Positions 56,564 through 64,000 of a stretch of DNA of 64,000 bases are shown in pieces. Numbering within the stretch: position 1 is the stretch's first letter; every line of letters starts with the position of its first letter. Under the pieces are notes generated by a model, which worked only from the letters and a program-made list of their open reading frames with translations, did no database searches and was not told the DNA's origin. A program made the translations under genes and the position numbers. The stretch spans positions 82,498 through 146,497 of the forward strand of contig CAVYWS010000007.1 in NCBI GenBank assembly GCA_963772265.1, written 5' to 3'. Source of the DNA: Mayfieldus sp963772265. Lineage in GTDB: Bacteria > Actinomycetota > Thermoleophilia > Solirubrobacterales > 70-9.

Positions 56564-57730
56564 TCAGCCGGCCTCCGCGCCTACGGTTCGGCCCTCGCGC
56601 TCGGCCGTTCCTCCCTGCCAGGCGGCGAGCGCGGTCGCGAGCAGCCAGCCGGCGGCGAGCAGGCAGGGCAGACCGTCCCCGGCGGCCCTCGCCAGAGCTC
56701 CTCCTCCGGCCCCGCCGACGACGTGCCCGGTTGCCCAGGCCATGTTGGTCAGCCCGGCGGCGAAGCCCTGGTGCAGCCCGGTCGCCTCGGCCGAGTCGCT
56801 GAGCATCGCCATCGAAGGAGCGAAGCAGATCCCCGCGCCAATCGAGAAGACCACCAAGGCCGCGACGAGAACCGCGATCGCGTCGGCGGGCGGTACGACC
56901 AAGATTGCGGCGGCGCAGACCAGGATCCCGGCGGCATAGGGCCGCAGGCGTCCGATCCGATCCGAGACCCGCCCGACGACCGGCGCGAGGCCCGCCTCCA
57001 GCGCCGCGCCGATAGTGAATCCGGCGGCGACCACGCCGGCGCCGCCGCCAAGCGCATGAATGCGCAAGGGAACCAGCACGTCCACCAGTCCGAACAGCAT
57101 CGAAGGAGCCGCCACATACCAGGTCGCCCTCACCACGGGGCGGCTCGACATCGTCGCCCAGATCTCGGGCAGGCTCTGGTCCTCGCGCGGAGCATGCTCG
57201 GGGATCCGCAGGGCGGCTATCGCCAGCGCGGCCGCGATCACCAGGACCGAGGAGAAGACCGGCTCGGTGCCGATCTCACCGGCGAGGGCGCCAAGCCCCG
57301 GTCCGAGCAGTGCCCCGGCGACCGCGGTTCCCAGCATGCCGCCGATCACCGTGCCGCGGCGTGACTCAGGTGTCTCGACGATCAGCCAGGTGAGCGCCCC
57401 CGCCCAGGCAAGGGCACCGCCCACCCCCTGCACGAAGCGAGCGCTGTCGAGCAGCACGATGTGGTGCCCGAACCCGAAGACGAGACTCGCGCCGCCGAGC
57501 AGCGCCAGGCCCGCGACCAGGACACGGCGTGGGCCGAGCCGAGCCGCCAACAGCCCGGCCGGCAGCGAGGCTGCCAGGGTGCCCGCCGGGTAGGCGGCCG
57601 AGAGCACTCCCGCGCCCGCCTTCGAGAGGTCGAGGTCGCCGGCGTAATCGGGCAGCAGCGGAACGATCGCCGTGTAGAAGGCGACGTCGATGAAGACGAC
57701 AGTGGATCCGAGCAGCAGCAGGCGGCGCAT
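56564..57730 (-). CDS. MFS transporter, drug/metabolite exporter type
   Basis: 388 residues from ATG 57730, with about twelve TM segments. The N-terminal half has GTLAASLPAGLLAARLGPRR, the MFS loop 2-3 signature (G-x3-D/R-x-G-R/K-R type), and LVIVETPE; the C-terminal half has VVGRVSDRIGRLRPYAAG, a second copy. Such proteins export small molecules with proton exchange; the substrate is not predictable. It lies 22 bp downstream of the flavin monooxygenase gene. Confidence 0.87.
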   Translation of the reverse strand: MRRLLLLGSTVVFIDVAFYTAIVPLLPDYAGDLDLSKAGAGVLSAAYPAGTLAASLPAGLLAARLGPRRVLVAGLALLGGASLVFGFGHHIVLLDSARFVQGVGGALAWAGALTWLIVETPESRRGTVIGGMLGTAVAGALLGPGLGALAGEIGTEPVFSSVLVIAAALAIAALRIPEHAPREDQSLPEIWATMSSRPVVRATWYVAAPSMLFGLVDVLVPLRIHALGGGAGVVAAGFTIGAALEAGLAPVVGRVSDRIGRLRPYAAGILVCAAAILVVPPADAIAVLVAALVVFSIGAGICFAPSMAMLSDSAEATGLHQGFAAGLTNMAWATGHVVGGAGGGALARAAGDGLPCLLAAGWLLATALAAWQGGTAEREGRTVGAEAG

Positions 57731-57752
57731 CCGCCCATACTGCCAGCGGTAC

Positions 57753-59222
57753 TCAGACGCCGGTTAGCTGATACGCGGCGGGCTCGATCCGAGCGGTTCG
57801 GCGGTAATAGGTCGACCAGGTCCAGGGCCACTGGTTGGGGTCGTTGCCATTCTCGTCCACGTACCAATTGGCGCACCCCGACTCCCAGACCGTGTTGGCC
57901 AGAGCCGCCCGCAGCTCGCGGTCGAACTCGTCCGCGGCCGCCGGCTGCACCTCGATCGCCCGCGCCCCGGCCTGGTCGAGCGCCCGCATCGCGTCGATGA
58001 CGTGGGCCATCGCCGCCTCGTGGACGTCGATCACCGAGCCGGCGCCGCCGTTGGTGTTCGGCCCGTAGAGCAGGAACATGTTGGGGAAGCCGGGCACCGT
58101 GATCCCGAGGTAGGCGCGGGGAAGGCCGCCCCAGGCCTCGGTCAGGGTCCGGCCCTCGCTGCCGACGATCTCCATCGGGGCGACGAAGTCGTGCGTCGCA
58201 AAGCCGGTGGCGAGGATCAGAACGTCAGCGGGGCGCTCGACGCCGGCTTCGGTGACCAGCCCGTTCGGCGTCACCTCGGCGACGCGGTCGGTGACCAGCT
58301 CGACATTGGGCTGCTGCAGCGCCGGGTACCAGGTGTCGGTCAGCATCACCCGCTTGCATCCAACCTCGTCGGTCGGGGTCACCTTGCGCCGCAGCTCGGG
58401 GTCCTTGACCTGGCTGCGGATCTGGCGCCGGGCGGCCGCTCGAAGTGGGGCCAGCATCCAGCGATGCCGGGTCATCCCGGTGGTCGCGAACTCCATGAAG
58501 GCGAAGGTCATCCGGCGGTCGAGACGCTGGAGGATCGGGAAGCGCTCGAACAGCCGCTTCGTCCGCGGCTTGTAGGCGAAGTCCATCTTCGGCAGGGTCC
58601 AGCCCGGGGAGCGCTGGTAGACGTCGAGCTGGGCGACCTGGGGCTGAATCGAGGGAACGACCTGGATCGAGGTGCAACCGGTGCCGACGATCGCGACTCG
58701 CTTATCGCTCAGGTCGACGTCGTGGCGCCAGCGGGCGGTGTGAAAGCTCGGCCCGGCGAAGCTGTCGAGGCCGGGGATCTCGGGCGTCTTCGGGACCGAG
58801 AGCTGCCCGCAGGCGGCGATGAGGACGTCGGCCTCGTGCTCGTAGTCGCCGGTCTCGAGCCTCCAGCGGCCGCGATCCTGGTCGAAGCTGGCTCTCGTGA
58901 CCTCGGTCCCCAGCCGGGCCCGCTCGCTGACCCCGTAGCGGCGCGCCACGTCCTCGACGTAGGCCTGGATCTCGGGACCGGGCGAGAATCGCCGCGACCA
59001 GCGGTGGTTGGGCGCGAAGGAAAGCTCGTAGAGGTGCGACGGGATGTCGCAGGTCAGCCCCGGATAGGTGTTGAAGTTCCAGACGCCTCCCAGCCGCTCA
59101 CCCTTCTCGAACAGCGTGAAGTCGTCGTAGCCGGCGCGGCGAAGCATCGCCGCCGCCCCGACCCCGCCAAGGCCGCCGCCGACGATCGCGACCGACCGTC
59201 CTGCTCCGTTTCGGGAAGCCAT
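57753..59222 (-). CDS. flavin-containing monooxygenase (Baeyer-Villiger-type)
   Basis: 489 residues from ATG 59222. FAD motif VAIVGGGLGGVGAAAMLRRA, GERLGGVWNFNTYPGLTCD, the Baeyer-Villiger/FMO fingerprint FAGPSFHTARWRHD, and a second Rossmann motif RVAIVGTGCTSIQVVPSI for NADPH. It oxygenates ketones or heteroatoms. The MFS gene downstream could export a product. It is divergent from the SRPBCC gene by 35 bp. Confidence 0.9.
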   Translation of the reverse strand: MASRNGAGRSVAIVGGGLGGVGAAAMLRRAGYDDFTLFEKGERLGGVWNFNTYPGLTCDIPSHLYELSFAPNHRWSRRFSPGPEIQAYVEDVARRYGVSERARLGTEVTRASFDQDRGRWRLETGDYEHEADVLIAACGQLSVPKTPEIPGLDSFAGPSFHTARWRHDVDLSDKRVAIVGTGCTSIQVVPSIQPQVAQLDVYQRSPGWTLPKMDFAYKPRTKRLFERFPILQRLDRRMTFAFMEFATTGMTRHRWMLAPLRAAARRQIRSQVKDPELRRKVTPTDEVGCKRVMLTDTWYPALQQPNVELVTDRVAEVTPNGLVTEAGVERPADVLILATGFATHDFVAPMEIVGSEGRTLTEAWGGLPRAYLGITVPGFPNMFLLYGPNTNGGAGSVIDVHEAAMAHVIDAMRALDQAGARAIEVQPAAADEFDRELRAALANTVWESGCANWYVDENGNDPNQWPWTWSTYYRRTARIEPAAYQLTGV

Positions 59223-59257
59223 GTGTGGGAAGTCTAGAGTCGGCTAGTGGTCTTCTG

Positions 59258-59814
59258 ATGGCCGATTGGGAGCACAGCGCCGACTCGAAAGCACCCCCGG
59301 ATTCGATCTGGGAGCGCTATACCGACGTCGAGAACTGGTCCGAGTGGTCGACCAAGGGCGTCGAACGCTCGAGCCTCGACGGCGAGTTCGAGGTCGGTAC
59401 CGAGGGGATGAGCAAGGCCCCGCACCTGCCGCAGGGAAAGTTCGAGCTGATCGCGGTCGAGCCCGAGCAGCGCTTCGCTTCGAAGTCGAAGCTCCCCGGG
59501 GCGACGCTTGTCTTCGAGCACATCCTCGAGCCCCGCGACGGTGGCACCCGGATCACCCACCGCGTGAACCTCGACGGCCCACTCGCCCCCGTCTGCGCCC
59601 CGTCGTCGGCCGCATAATCGAGCGCGGGCTCTCGCCTGGAGTTGACCGGCTCGCCGAGCTCGCGGTCGAGAAGCAGAAGGAGGCGCGCCGCGAGCAGAAG
59701 GAAGAGCAGGAGCGAGAGGAGCGGCTCAAGAAGGCCGACGAGAAGTTCAAGGAAGAGATCGAGAAGACCTCGCATGGCGAGGACGCGGGCGGCGCCAGCG
59801 TCCCGGGCGGCTAG
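59258..59814 (+). CDS. SRPBCC-family (polyketide cyclase-like) protein, one frameshift
   Basis: About 185 codons from ATG 59258 (MADWEHSADSKAPPDSIWER). Helix-grip pattern: YTDVENWSEWSTKGVERSSL, KFELIAVEPEQRFASKSKLP, TRITHRVNLDGPLAP. A shift at about 59580-59600 in a C-rich stretch restores RPVVGRIIERGLSPGVDRLA, followed by a long charged coiled-coil tail (KQKEARREQKEEQEREERLK). Without it the frame stops at 59617. Ligand unknown; the coiled-coil tail is unusual for the family. Confidence 0.7.
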
Positions 59815-59946
59815 GGCATTCCCGGCATGCGATATCTGTGCGGGTCTTCGACGACAGTTTGAGCAAGAACGGCCAAGCCTCTGTCGATTTCGCCGCCGTC
59901 TGTTCGTCTCAGGGGTGAATCGATTTCAAGACGAAAGGAGCGCGCC

Positions 59947-61335
59947 ATGGCGTCAACACCAGAACAGGCACAGGACATCCCCGGTCGACGAGCTTCGAGC
60001 GCAGCTCGAGGGCGAGCTGATCACCGCCGGACGATCCCTCCTACGACGAGGCGCGACAGGTCTTCTTCAAGGGCGTCGACAAGCGGCCGCTCGCGGTCGC
60101 GCGGGTCGCCGGCGCCGATGACGTCGCGGCGGTGGTCAACGCGGCGCGCGAGGGCGGCCTCGAGCTCGCCGTCCGCAGCGGCGGCCACAGCCGCCCCGGA
60201 TACGGGACCGTCGACGGCGGCCTCGTCATCGACCTCTCCGGGATGGACGGCGTGGAGATCGACGCCGACGACGGAACCGCCTGGGTCGAGACCGGCGCGA
60301 CGGCGGGCAGCTACACGCTCGCCACCGCCGAGAAGGGGCGCGCGACCGGACTCGGCGACACCGGCTCGGTCGGCATCGGCGGGATCACGCTGGCGGGCGG
60401 GATCGGGTTCCTGGTGCGGAAGACCGGGCTGACGATCGACAACCTGCTCGCGGCCGAGGTGGTGACCGCCGACGGCGAGGTCGTTCGGGCCAGCGAGGAC
60501 TCCGAGCCGGACCTCTTCTGGGCGATCCGCGGCGGCGAGGGCAACTTCGGCGTCGCCACCCGCCTTCAGCTTCGCCTGGCCGAGATCTCGGAGATCGTCG
60601 GCGGCATGCTGATCCTGCCGGCATCGCCGGAGGTGATCACGGGCTTCCTCGAGGCCGCGCAGGCGGCGCCCGAGGAGCTCTCCACGATCGCCAACGTGAT
60701 GATCGCCCCGCCGATGCCGTTCCTGCCCGCGGAGGCGCACGGCAAGCCGGTGCTGATGGGCCAGTTCGCCTACGCCGGGCCGGTCGACCAGGGCGAGGAG
60801 GTGATCGCCCCCTTCCGGGCGCTCGCCGAGCCGCTCGCCGACATGGTGCGGCCGATGCGCTATCCGGAGCTCTACGAGGGCCCGGAGCAGGAGGCCCGCT
60901 TCGCGGCCGGCACCAACTTCTTCGCCGACTCGCTCGAGCCGGCGGCCGCCGAGGCGATCCTCGAGCAGCTGCCCAGAGTCGACGGCGCCGATGACGGCCG
61001 TCCAGCTGCGGGTGCTCGGAGGCGCGCTGGCGCGGGTCCCGAACGACGCCACCGCGTTCGCGCATCGCGACCGGGGGCTGTTCGTGAACGTCGCGGCGAT
61101 GTACATGGACGCCGGCGAGAAGGACACCCACGACGCCTGGGTCGACGGTCTCGCGAGCTCGCTGGGCAAGGACGGGGCCGGCGGCTACGTCGGCTTCCTC
61201 GGCGAGGAGGACGAGGCGACGATGCGCGCGGCCTACCCGGGCGCGACCTGGGACCGGCTCCGCGAGCTGAAGCGCCGCTACGACCCGGACAACCTCTTCC
61301 ACCTCAACCACAACATCCCGCCGGCCGACGGCTGA
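59947..61335 (+). CDS. FAD-binding oxidoreductase with berberine-bridge C-terminus, several frameshifts
   Basis: About 463 codons from ATG 59947 with AAAGGAG upstream. Shifts near 59982, 60030-60045 and 60985-60992 cancel overall. The joined protein reads VDELRAQLEGELITAG, then VFFKGVDKRPLAVARVAGAD, the flavin-His loop AVRSGGHSRPGYGTVDG, GITLAGGIGFLVRKTGLTID, WAIRGGEGNFGVATRLQLRL and the BBE-type end LKRRYDPDNLFHLNHNI. These enzymes (GlcD/BBE group) oxidise alcohols or sugars with covalently held FAD. No clear substrate clue is in the neighbourhood. Confidence 0.85.
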
Positions 61336-61337
61336 CC

Positions 61338-61352
61338 GCGGGCGACGCCCGC
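61338..61352 (+). terminator. short GC hairpin after the FAD oxidoreductase gene
   Basis: GCGGGC (61338-61343) and GCCCGC (61347-61352) form a 6-bp stem with a GAC loop, 2 bp after the TGA. There is no T-run, so it is a weak terminator candidate only. Confidence 0.3.
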
Positions 61353-61365
61353 AGACGTCCTGAAG

Positions 61366-61394
61366 AACGGGAGCGACGGGACTCGAACTCGCGG
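61366..61394 (-). repeat. copy of the tRNA-Asp 3' end (att-like repeat, left)
   Basis: These 29 bp match the T-arm and acceptor 3' end of the tRNA-Asp gene at 63941-63969 with one mismatch (ACTC for ACCC). The rest of the tRNA is absent. It lies directly between the FAD oxidoreductase gene and the 3' end of a secreted-protein gene, the pattern left by integration at a tRNA 3' end. Confidence 0.85.
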
Positions 61395-61396
61395 AG

Positions 61397-61987
61397 TCAG
61401 ATGCCTGTGCAGTAGGTGTCGTCCCAGGAGGTAGGCAGCGGAGTGTGCTTCCACGAGCCGGTGCTCAGGAGCTTCGCCTTGTACTTCGCGGTCGCCGTTC
61501 CCGCCGGGATCTGATCGGTTTGCGTGAAGCTCGCAGGCCAGCTCCAATGGAAGGTCGCCTTCAACCGCGTGGCGACGAGCTTGCCAAGCAAGACTGGGCC
61601 CAACCTGCGGCCCGTGTCGGTCACCTTGATCCGGACCCTGACGTGGACCTCGGTGTTGTCGCAGTTTTTCCTCTGGGAGGTAGTCGTTTTGGCCTTGAGC
61701 GAAGAGGCCCCGGACTTATGGAGGTCAAAGATCGTCGGGGCGGTGTACGTGTAGTCCTGGCCATTCGGATCGATCTGCCGGTTGATGCATCCCGGGGGGC
61801 TGCATAGCCCTTTCTCGATATCCCACACCTCCCGTCCGCTCGAGGGAGTCCAGTACGCATCGGTGGTGGTAAAAGCTGTCCGCTTGGCCTTGTAAATGCC
61901 CTTCGGAAGCGGCTTCGCCACCGCCTCTCCGGGCCCGAATGCCATTGCGGCCAGCATGGCGACGACGACCAACCCCACTCGCTTCAT
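61397..61987 (-). CDS. secreted protein, function unknown
   Basis: 196 residues from ATG 61987 with GAGGAG upstream (MKRVGLVVVAMLAAMAFGPG). A cleavable signal peptide ends near GEAVAKPLP. The mature part is basic and beta-rich with KLVATRLKATFHWSWPASFT and several Cys (GLCSPPGCINR, RKNCDNTEV, DTYCTGI) that may form disulfides. It is less GC-biased than most of the window. The stop lies 3 bp from the tRNA-like repeat. It is divergent from the repeat-protein gene across 312 bp. No family recognised. Confidence 0.7.
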   Translation of the reverse strand: MKRVGLVVVAMLAAMAFGPGEAVAKPLPKGIYKAKRTAFTTTDAYWTPSSGREVWDIEKGLCSPPGCINRQIDPNGQDYTYTAPTIFDLHKSGASSLKAKTTTSQRKNCDNTEVHVRVRIKVTDTGRRLGPVLLGKLVATRLKATFHWSWPASFTQTDQIPAGTATAKYKAKLLSTGSWKHTPLPTSWDDTYCTGI

Positions 61988-62299
61988 TGCGCCGCTCCTC
62001 TCTTCGATCCGACGAGACCCCGGCACGCTATGGCGCGCCGAACCGGAGATCAACCCAATTTTCGAAGTGTTTGGTTGGACGCGGTTTGCTGCCAGATCGG
62101 CGCCGGTCAGCTTGGAACCTGATCCTGCCCCAGCCGTAGGTGGCGAAGTAGCAGCGTTCTCGCGCAGATAATGGTGCCTCGAGCCCTGAGTACTGGGGTT
62201 GACCGTTGTTGGGAGACTCGCTTAGGGTGCCGAGGGGGCGACCTCCGCGGCGCCGTGTAACGAGCCGGATCCTGCGACCAGGCGAGCCCAAGTCAGCAC
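61988..62299. other. 312-bp intergenic region between two divergent secreted-protein genes
   Basis: No convincing open frame or RNA is seen. The composition is more A/T-rich than the surroundings. One promoter candidate for the right-hand gene is listed separately; none stands out for the left-hand gene. Confidence 0.5.
62199..62228 (+). promoter_or_regulatory. promoter candidate for the YWTD-repeat protein gene
   Basis: TTGACC (62199-62204) is separated by 18 nt from TAGGGT (62223-62228), a pattern frequent for actinobacterial housekeeping promoters. It lies about 70 bp upstream of the annotated start. Confidence 0.4.
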
Positions 62300-63748
62300 T
62301 TGTTGAGGGAAGATCGGGCGGGCCCTGCCCGTCGGGAGAACAGGAGCGTTACGGGCATCCTGAGTCATAGAGAAGCGAGACGCGGGCAGCCCGGAAGAAG
62401 CGCGCACCGCGTCCTGCGATTGTGCGGCCTGGCGGCGTTGATCCTCATCGCAAGCCTCGCCGTCACGGTCCACGCGGACGCCATCGGCACAGTGGGTCGC
62501 GCAAACATCGACGGCTCTGGGGTCGACAGGAGCTTCATAGACGACGCCGGGGTGGGGGCGATCGACGCCTCCCATATCTACTTTTCGACCGGCCGCGGGA
62601 TCGGCCGCGTCAACCTCGACGGCTCAGCGCTGGCCCCCACCTTCCTCGCTGGGATCGGGAGAGATGTTCAGTCGCTGGCGGTCAACCCCTCCTCTATCTA
62701 TTGGAGCGATACCGACAGGGGCGCGATTGGTGTCGCAAACCTCGACGGGTCGGCACCGAATCCGAACTTCTTCGCTCCCGGTCTCCCCTTTAACCCGTGC
62801 GGCATCGCGGTGGACGCCTCCCACGTCTACTGGGCTGATCCCAACGCCGGCTCGATCAGCCGCGCCAACCTGGACGGTTCCTCACCGACGACTCTTATCG
62901 CTGGACTTGAGGATCACCCATGTGCGATGACGATCGACGCCACGCACATCTACTGGGGTTCGGCACACGGGATCGGCCGCGCCAACCTCGACGGCACTTC
63001 GCCGGAGCCCACCTTCATCCCCGGCGTCGGAACTGTGTTTCTCGGTTTCGGACTCGCGGTCGATAGCTCCCACATCTACTGGGGCAACGGCAACACCCGG
63101 GCGATCGGTCGCGCCAACCTCGACGGATCGGCTCCGAATCCGGATTTCATCACCGGAATCGATTTCACGACCGGCCCGGCAGTCAACGCCTCGCACATCT
63201 ATTGGGGCGACTACCTTCCGCCACGGTACGGAAAGATGGTGGAGGTCAAGCGAGTCCGAGGCAAGGTTCTGGTCAAGGAGCGGGGTACAGGCGGCTTCGC
63301 GGCGCTACAGGGCCTCAAACAGATCCCAGTCAGGTCGATCATCGACACCAATCGCGGCCGGGTTCGCCTCATATCGGCAAAGGCCCGAAGGGGCACCAGC
63401 GACCAGACCGCCGACTTCTATGGCGGCACCTTCAAGGTCCGCCAGCCCAAGAAGGGCAAGCCGATCACAGAGCTCGACCTTGTCAGCTCGGCTCGCTCGC
63501 GCGCCGCCCGCGTCCTCGCGCGCCGCCTCCACCGCAACGGCCTCTGGGGTAGCGGCAGGGGCAATTACCTGAGCAAGGGCAAGCACGGCTCGGCGACCGT
63601 GCGGGGGACGATCTGGTTCACCGAGGACCGCACCGGCGGCACCCTGTTCAAGGTCAGAAAGGGCGTGGTCAAGGTCAAGGACTTCACCAGGCACCGCAAG
63701 GTGACGCTGAAGAAGGGCCAGCGCTACCTGGCGCCAGCACGTAGATGA
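62300..63748 (+). CDS. secreted YWTD-like beta-propeller repeat protein with FecR-like C-terminal domain
   Basis: 482 residues from TTG 62300, though the true start may be later, nearer the hydrophobic signal LRLCGLAALILIASLAVTV. About six repeats of some 40-45 residues follow, each with a variant of DASHIYW and then IGRANLDGS, the layout of low-density-lipoprotein-receptor YWTD propellers. The C-terminal 170 residues (VRGKVLVKERGTGGFAAL, GRVRLISAKARRGTSDQ, TADFYGGTFKVRQ, VRGTIWFTEDRTGGT, RHRKVTLKKGQRYLA) look like a FecR-type beta domain common in Thermoleophilia secreted proteins. It is probably an extracellular binding protein. The stop overlaps the second tRNA-like repeat. Confidence 0.8.
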   Translation: MLREDRAGPARRENRSVTGILSHREARRGQPGRSAHRVLRLCGLAALILIASLAVTVHADAIGTVGRANIDGSGVDRSFIDDAGVGAIDASHIYFSTGRGIGRVNLDGSALAPTFLAGIGRDVQSLAVNPSSIYWSDTDRGAIGVANLDGSAPNPNFFAPGLPFNPCGIAVDASHVYWADPNAGSISRANLDGSSPTTLIAGLEDHPCAMTIDATHIYWGSAHGIGRANLDGTSPEPTFIPGVGTVFLGFGLAVDSSHIYWGNGNTRAIGRANLDGSAPNPDFITGIDFTTGPAVNASHIYWGDYLPPRYGKMVEVKRVRGKVLVKERGTGGFAALQGLKQIPVRSIIDTNRGRVRLISAKARRGTSDQTADFYGGTFKVRQPKKGKPITELDLVSSARSRAARVLARRLHRNGLWGSGRGNYLSKGKHGSATVRGTIWFTEDRTGGTLFKVRKGVVKVKDFTRHRKVTLKKGQRYLAPARR

Positions 63749-63771
63749 GCGACGGGACCCGAACCCGCGGC
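63747..63771 (-). repeat. copy of the tRNA-Asp 3' end (att-like repeat, right inner)
   Basis: These 25 bp match the T-arm part of the tRNA-Asp gene with one mismatch, in the same orientation as the copy at 61366. The next bases (CTCGTCAGGCCG) keep traces of the anticodon arm, so this copy may be a decayed tRNA. It begins at the stop codon of the repeat-protein gene. Confidence 0.75.
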
Positions 63772-63852
63772 TCGTCAGGCCGAGGCCGCGGGTGAAGAGC
63801 CCCGAAGCGACCGAATTTTGGAGGGCGTAGGCCGAGCAGGTCGAGGGAAGCA

Positions 63853-63906
63853 GGGCAGGCGGCGCAGCGAGTTTGCCGCCATCGCAAATGAGCAAGCCGC
63901 CTGCCC
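63853..63906. other. long imperfect hairpin downstream of tRNA-Asp
   Basis: GGGCAGGCGGC (63853-63863) and GCCGCCTGCCC (63896-63906) are perfect 11-bp inverted repeats; inside, GCGAGTTTGC and GCAAATGAGC pair partly around a CGCCATC loop. Relative to the minus-strand tRNA it is about 40 bp past the 3' end, so a tRNA terminator is the simplest reading. There is no T-run, and a recombination or RNA role cannot be excluded. Confidence 0.5.
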
Positions 63907-63942
63907 GATGACCTCGAGTGCGACGGCATAAGCCGTCCAAAA

Positions 63943-64000
<58 letters not shown>

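Noticed and set aside
61366..61394. A second functional tRNA gene
   Set aside because: Only the T arm and acceptor end are present; no anticodon or D arm is found next to it. The copy at 63747 also lacks a complete anticodon arm.

Overview
The window looks like chromosomal DNA of a high-GC actinobacterium, most likely of the class Thermoleophilia (Solirubrobacter/Conexibacter-like). Pointers are very high GC with long antisense shadow frames, frequent GTG/TTG starts, an OdhA/Kgd-type fused 2-oxoglutarate dehydrogenase, a decaprenyl-phosphate phosphoribosyltransferase-type UbiA protein, a c-di-AMP riboswitch ahead of a NlpC/P60 hydrolase, and secreted YWTD-like repeat proteins. No rRNA, CRISPR array, IS element or integrase is visible. 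At least a dozen genes carry 1-nt indels, several in G/C homopolymers, so the sequence is probably an unpolished draft; I annotate these as single frameshifted genes.

Layout. 0-4.2 kb: end of a CocE/NonD hydrolase, then separate acyl-CoA dehydrogenase, APH-fold kinase and HAD phosphatase genes that together match the domains of ACAD10. 4.2-6.4 kb: sensor kinase and response regulator. 6.4-14.4 kb: DEAD-box helicase, quinone oxidoreductase, PfkB kinase, a methyltransferase/membrane-protein pair, citrate synthase, two small conserved genes, UbiA-family transferase. 14.5-18.5 kb: alkyl-DHAP synthase-like enzyme plus a two-domain fatty acyl-CoA reductase, a plausible ether-lipid unit. 18.9-28.1 kb: a 1441-residue lipoyl-E2-E1 2-oxoglutarate dehydrogenase, a strongly structured promoter-led non-coding region (23.9-24.2 kb), a GNAT acetyltransferase and aconitase. 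28-30.2 kb: SDR, GST-like protein, riboswitch and secreted NlpC/P60 protein.

30.3-52.6 kb is a polyamine/GABA supercluster: two complete Pot-type ABC transporters, an APC permease, a class III aminotransferase, a gamma-aminobutyraldehyde dehydrogenase-like ALDH, alanine dehydrogenase, a saccharopine dehydrogenase-like protein, a PucR regulator, a second ALDH, and an overlapping trio of Orn/Lys/Arg-type decarboxylase, arginine/agmatine deiminase-like protein and M20 carbamoylase. The trio can be read as an arginine-to-putrescine route using a carbamoylase not usually placed there. The aminotransferase, ALDHs and alanine dehydrogenase would then carry putrescine toward GABA/succinate with pyruvate recycling. 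Two divergent operons appear to start from a shared region containing a 19-bp palindrome.

52.6-61.3 kb: SnoaL-like protein, enolase-superfamily protein, ferritin, glutamate decarboxylase, MFS transporter, flavin monooxygenase, SRPBCC protein and a berberine-bridge-type FAD oxidase. 61.4-64 kb: two divergent secreted-protein genes bracketed by direct repeats of the 3' end of a tRNA-Asp gene, which itself runs off the right edge; this looks like a small tRNA-associated island.
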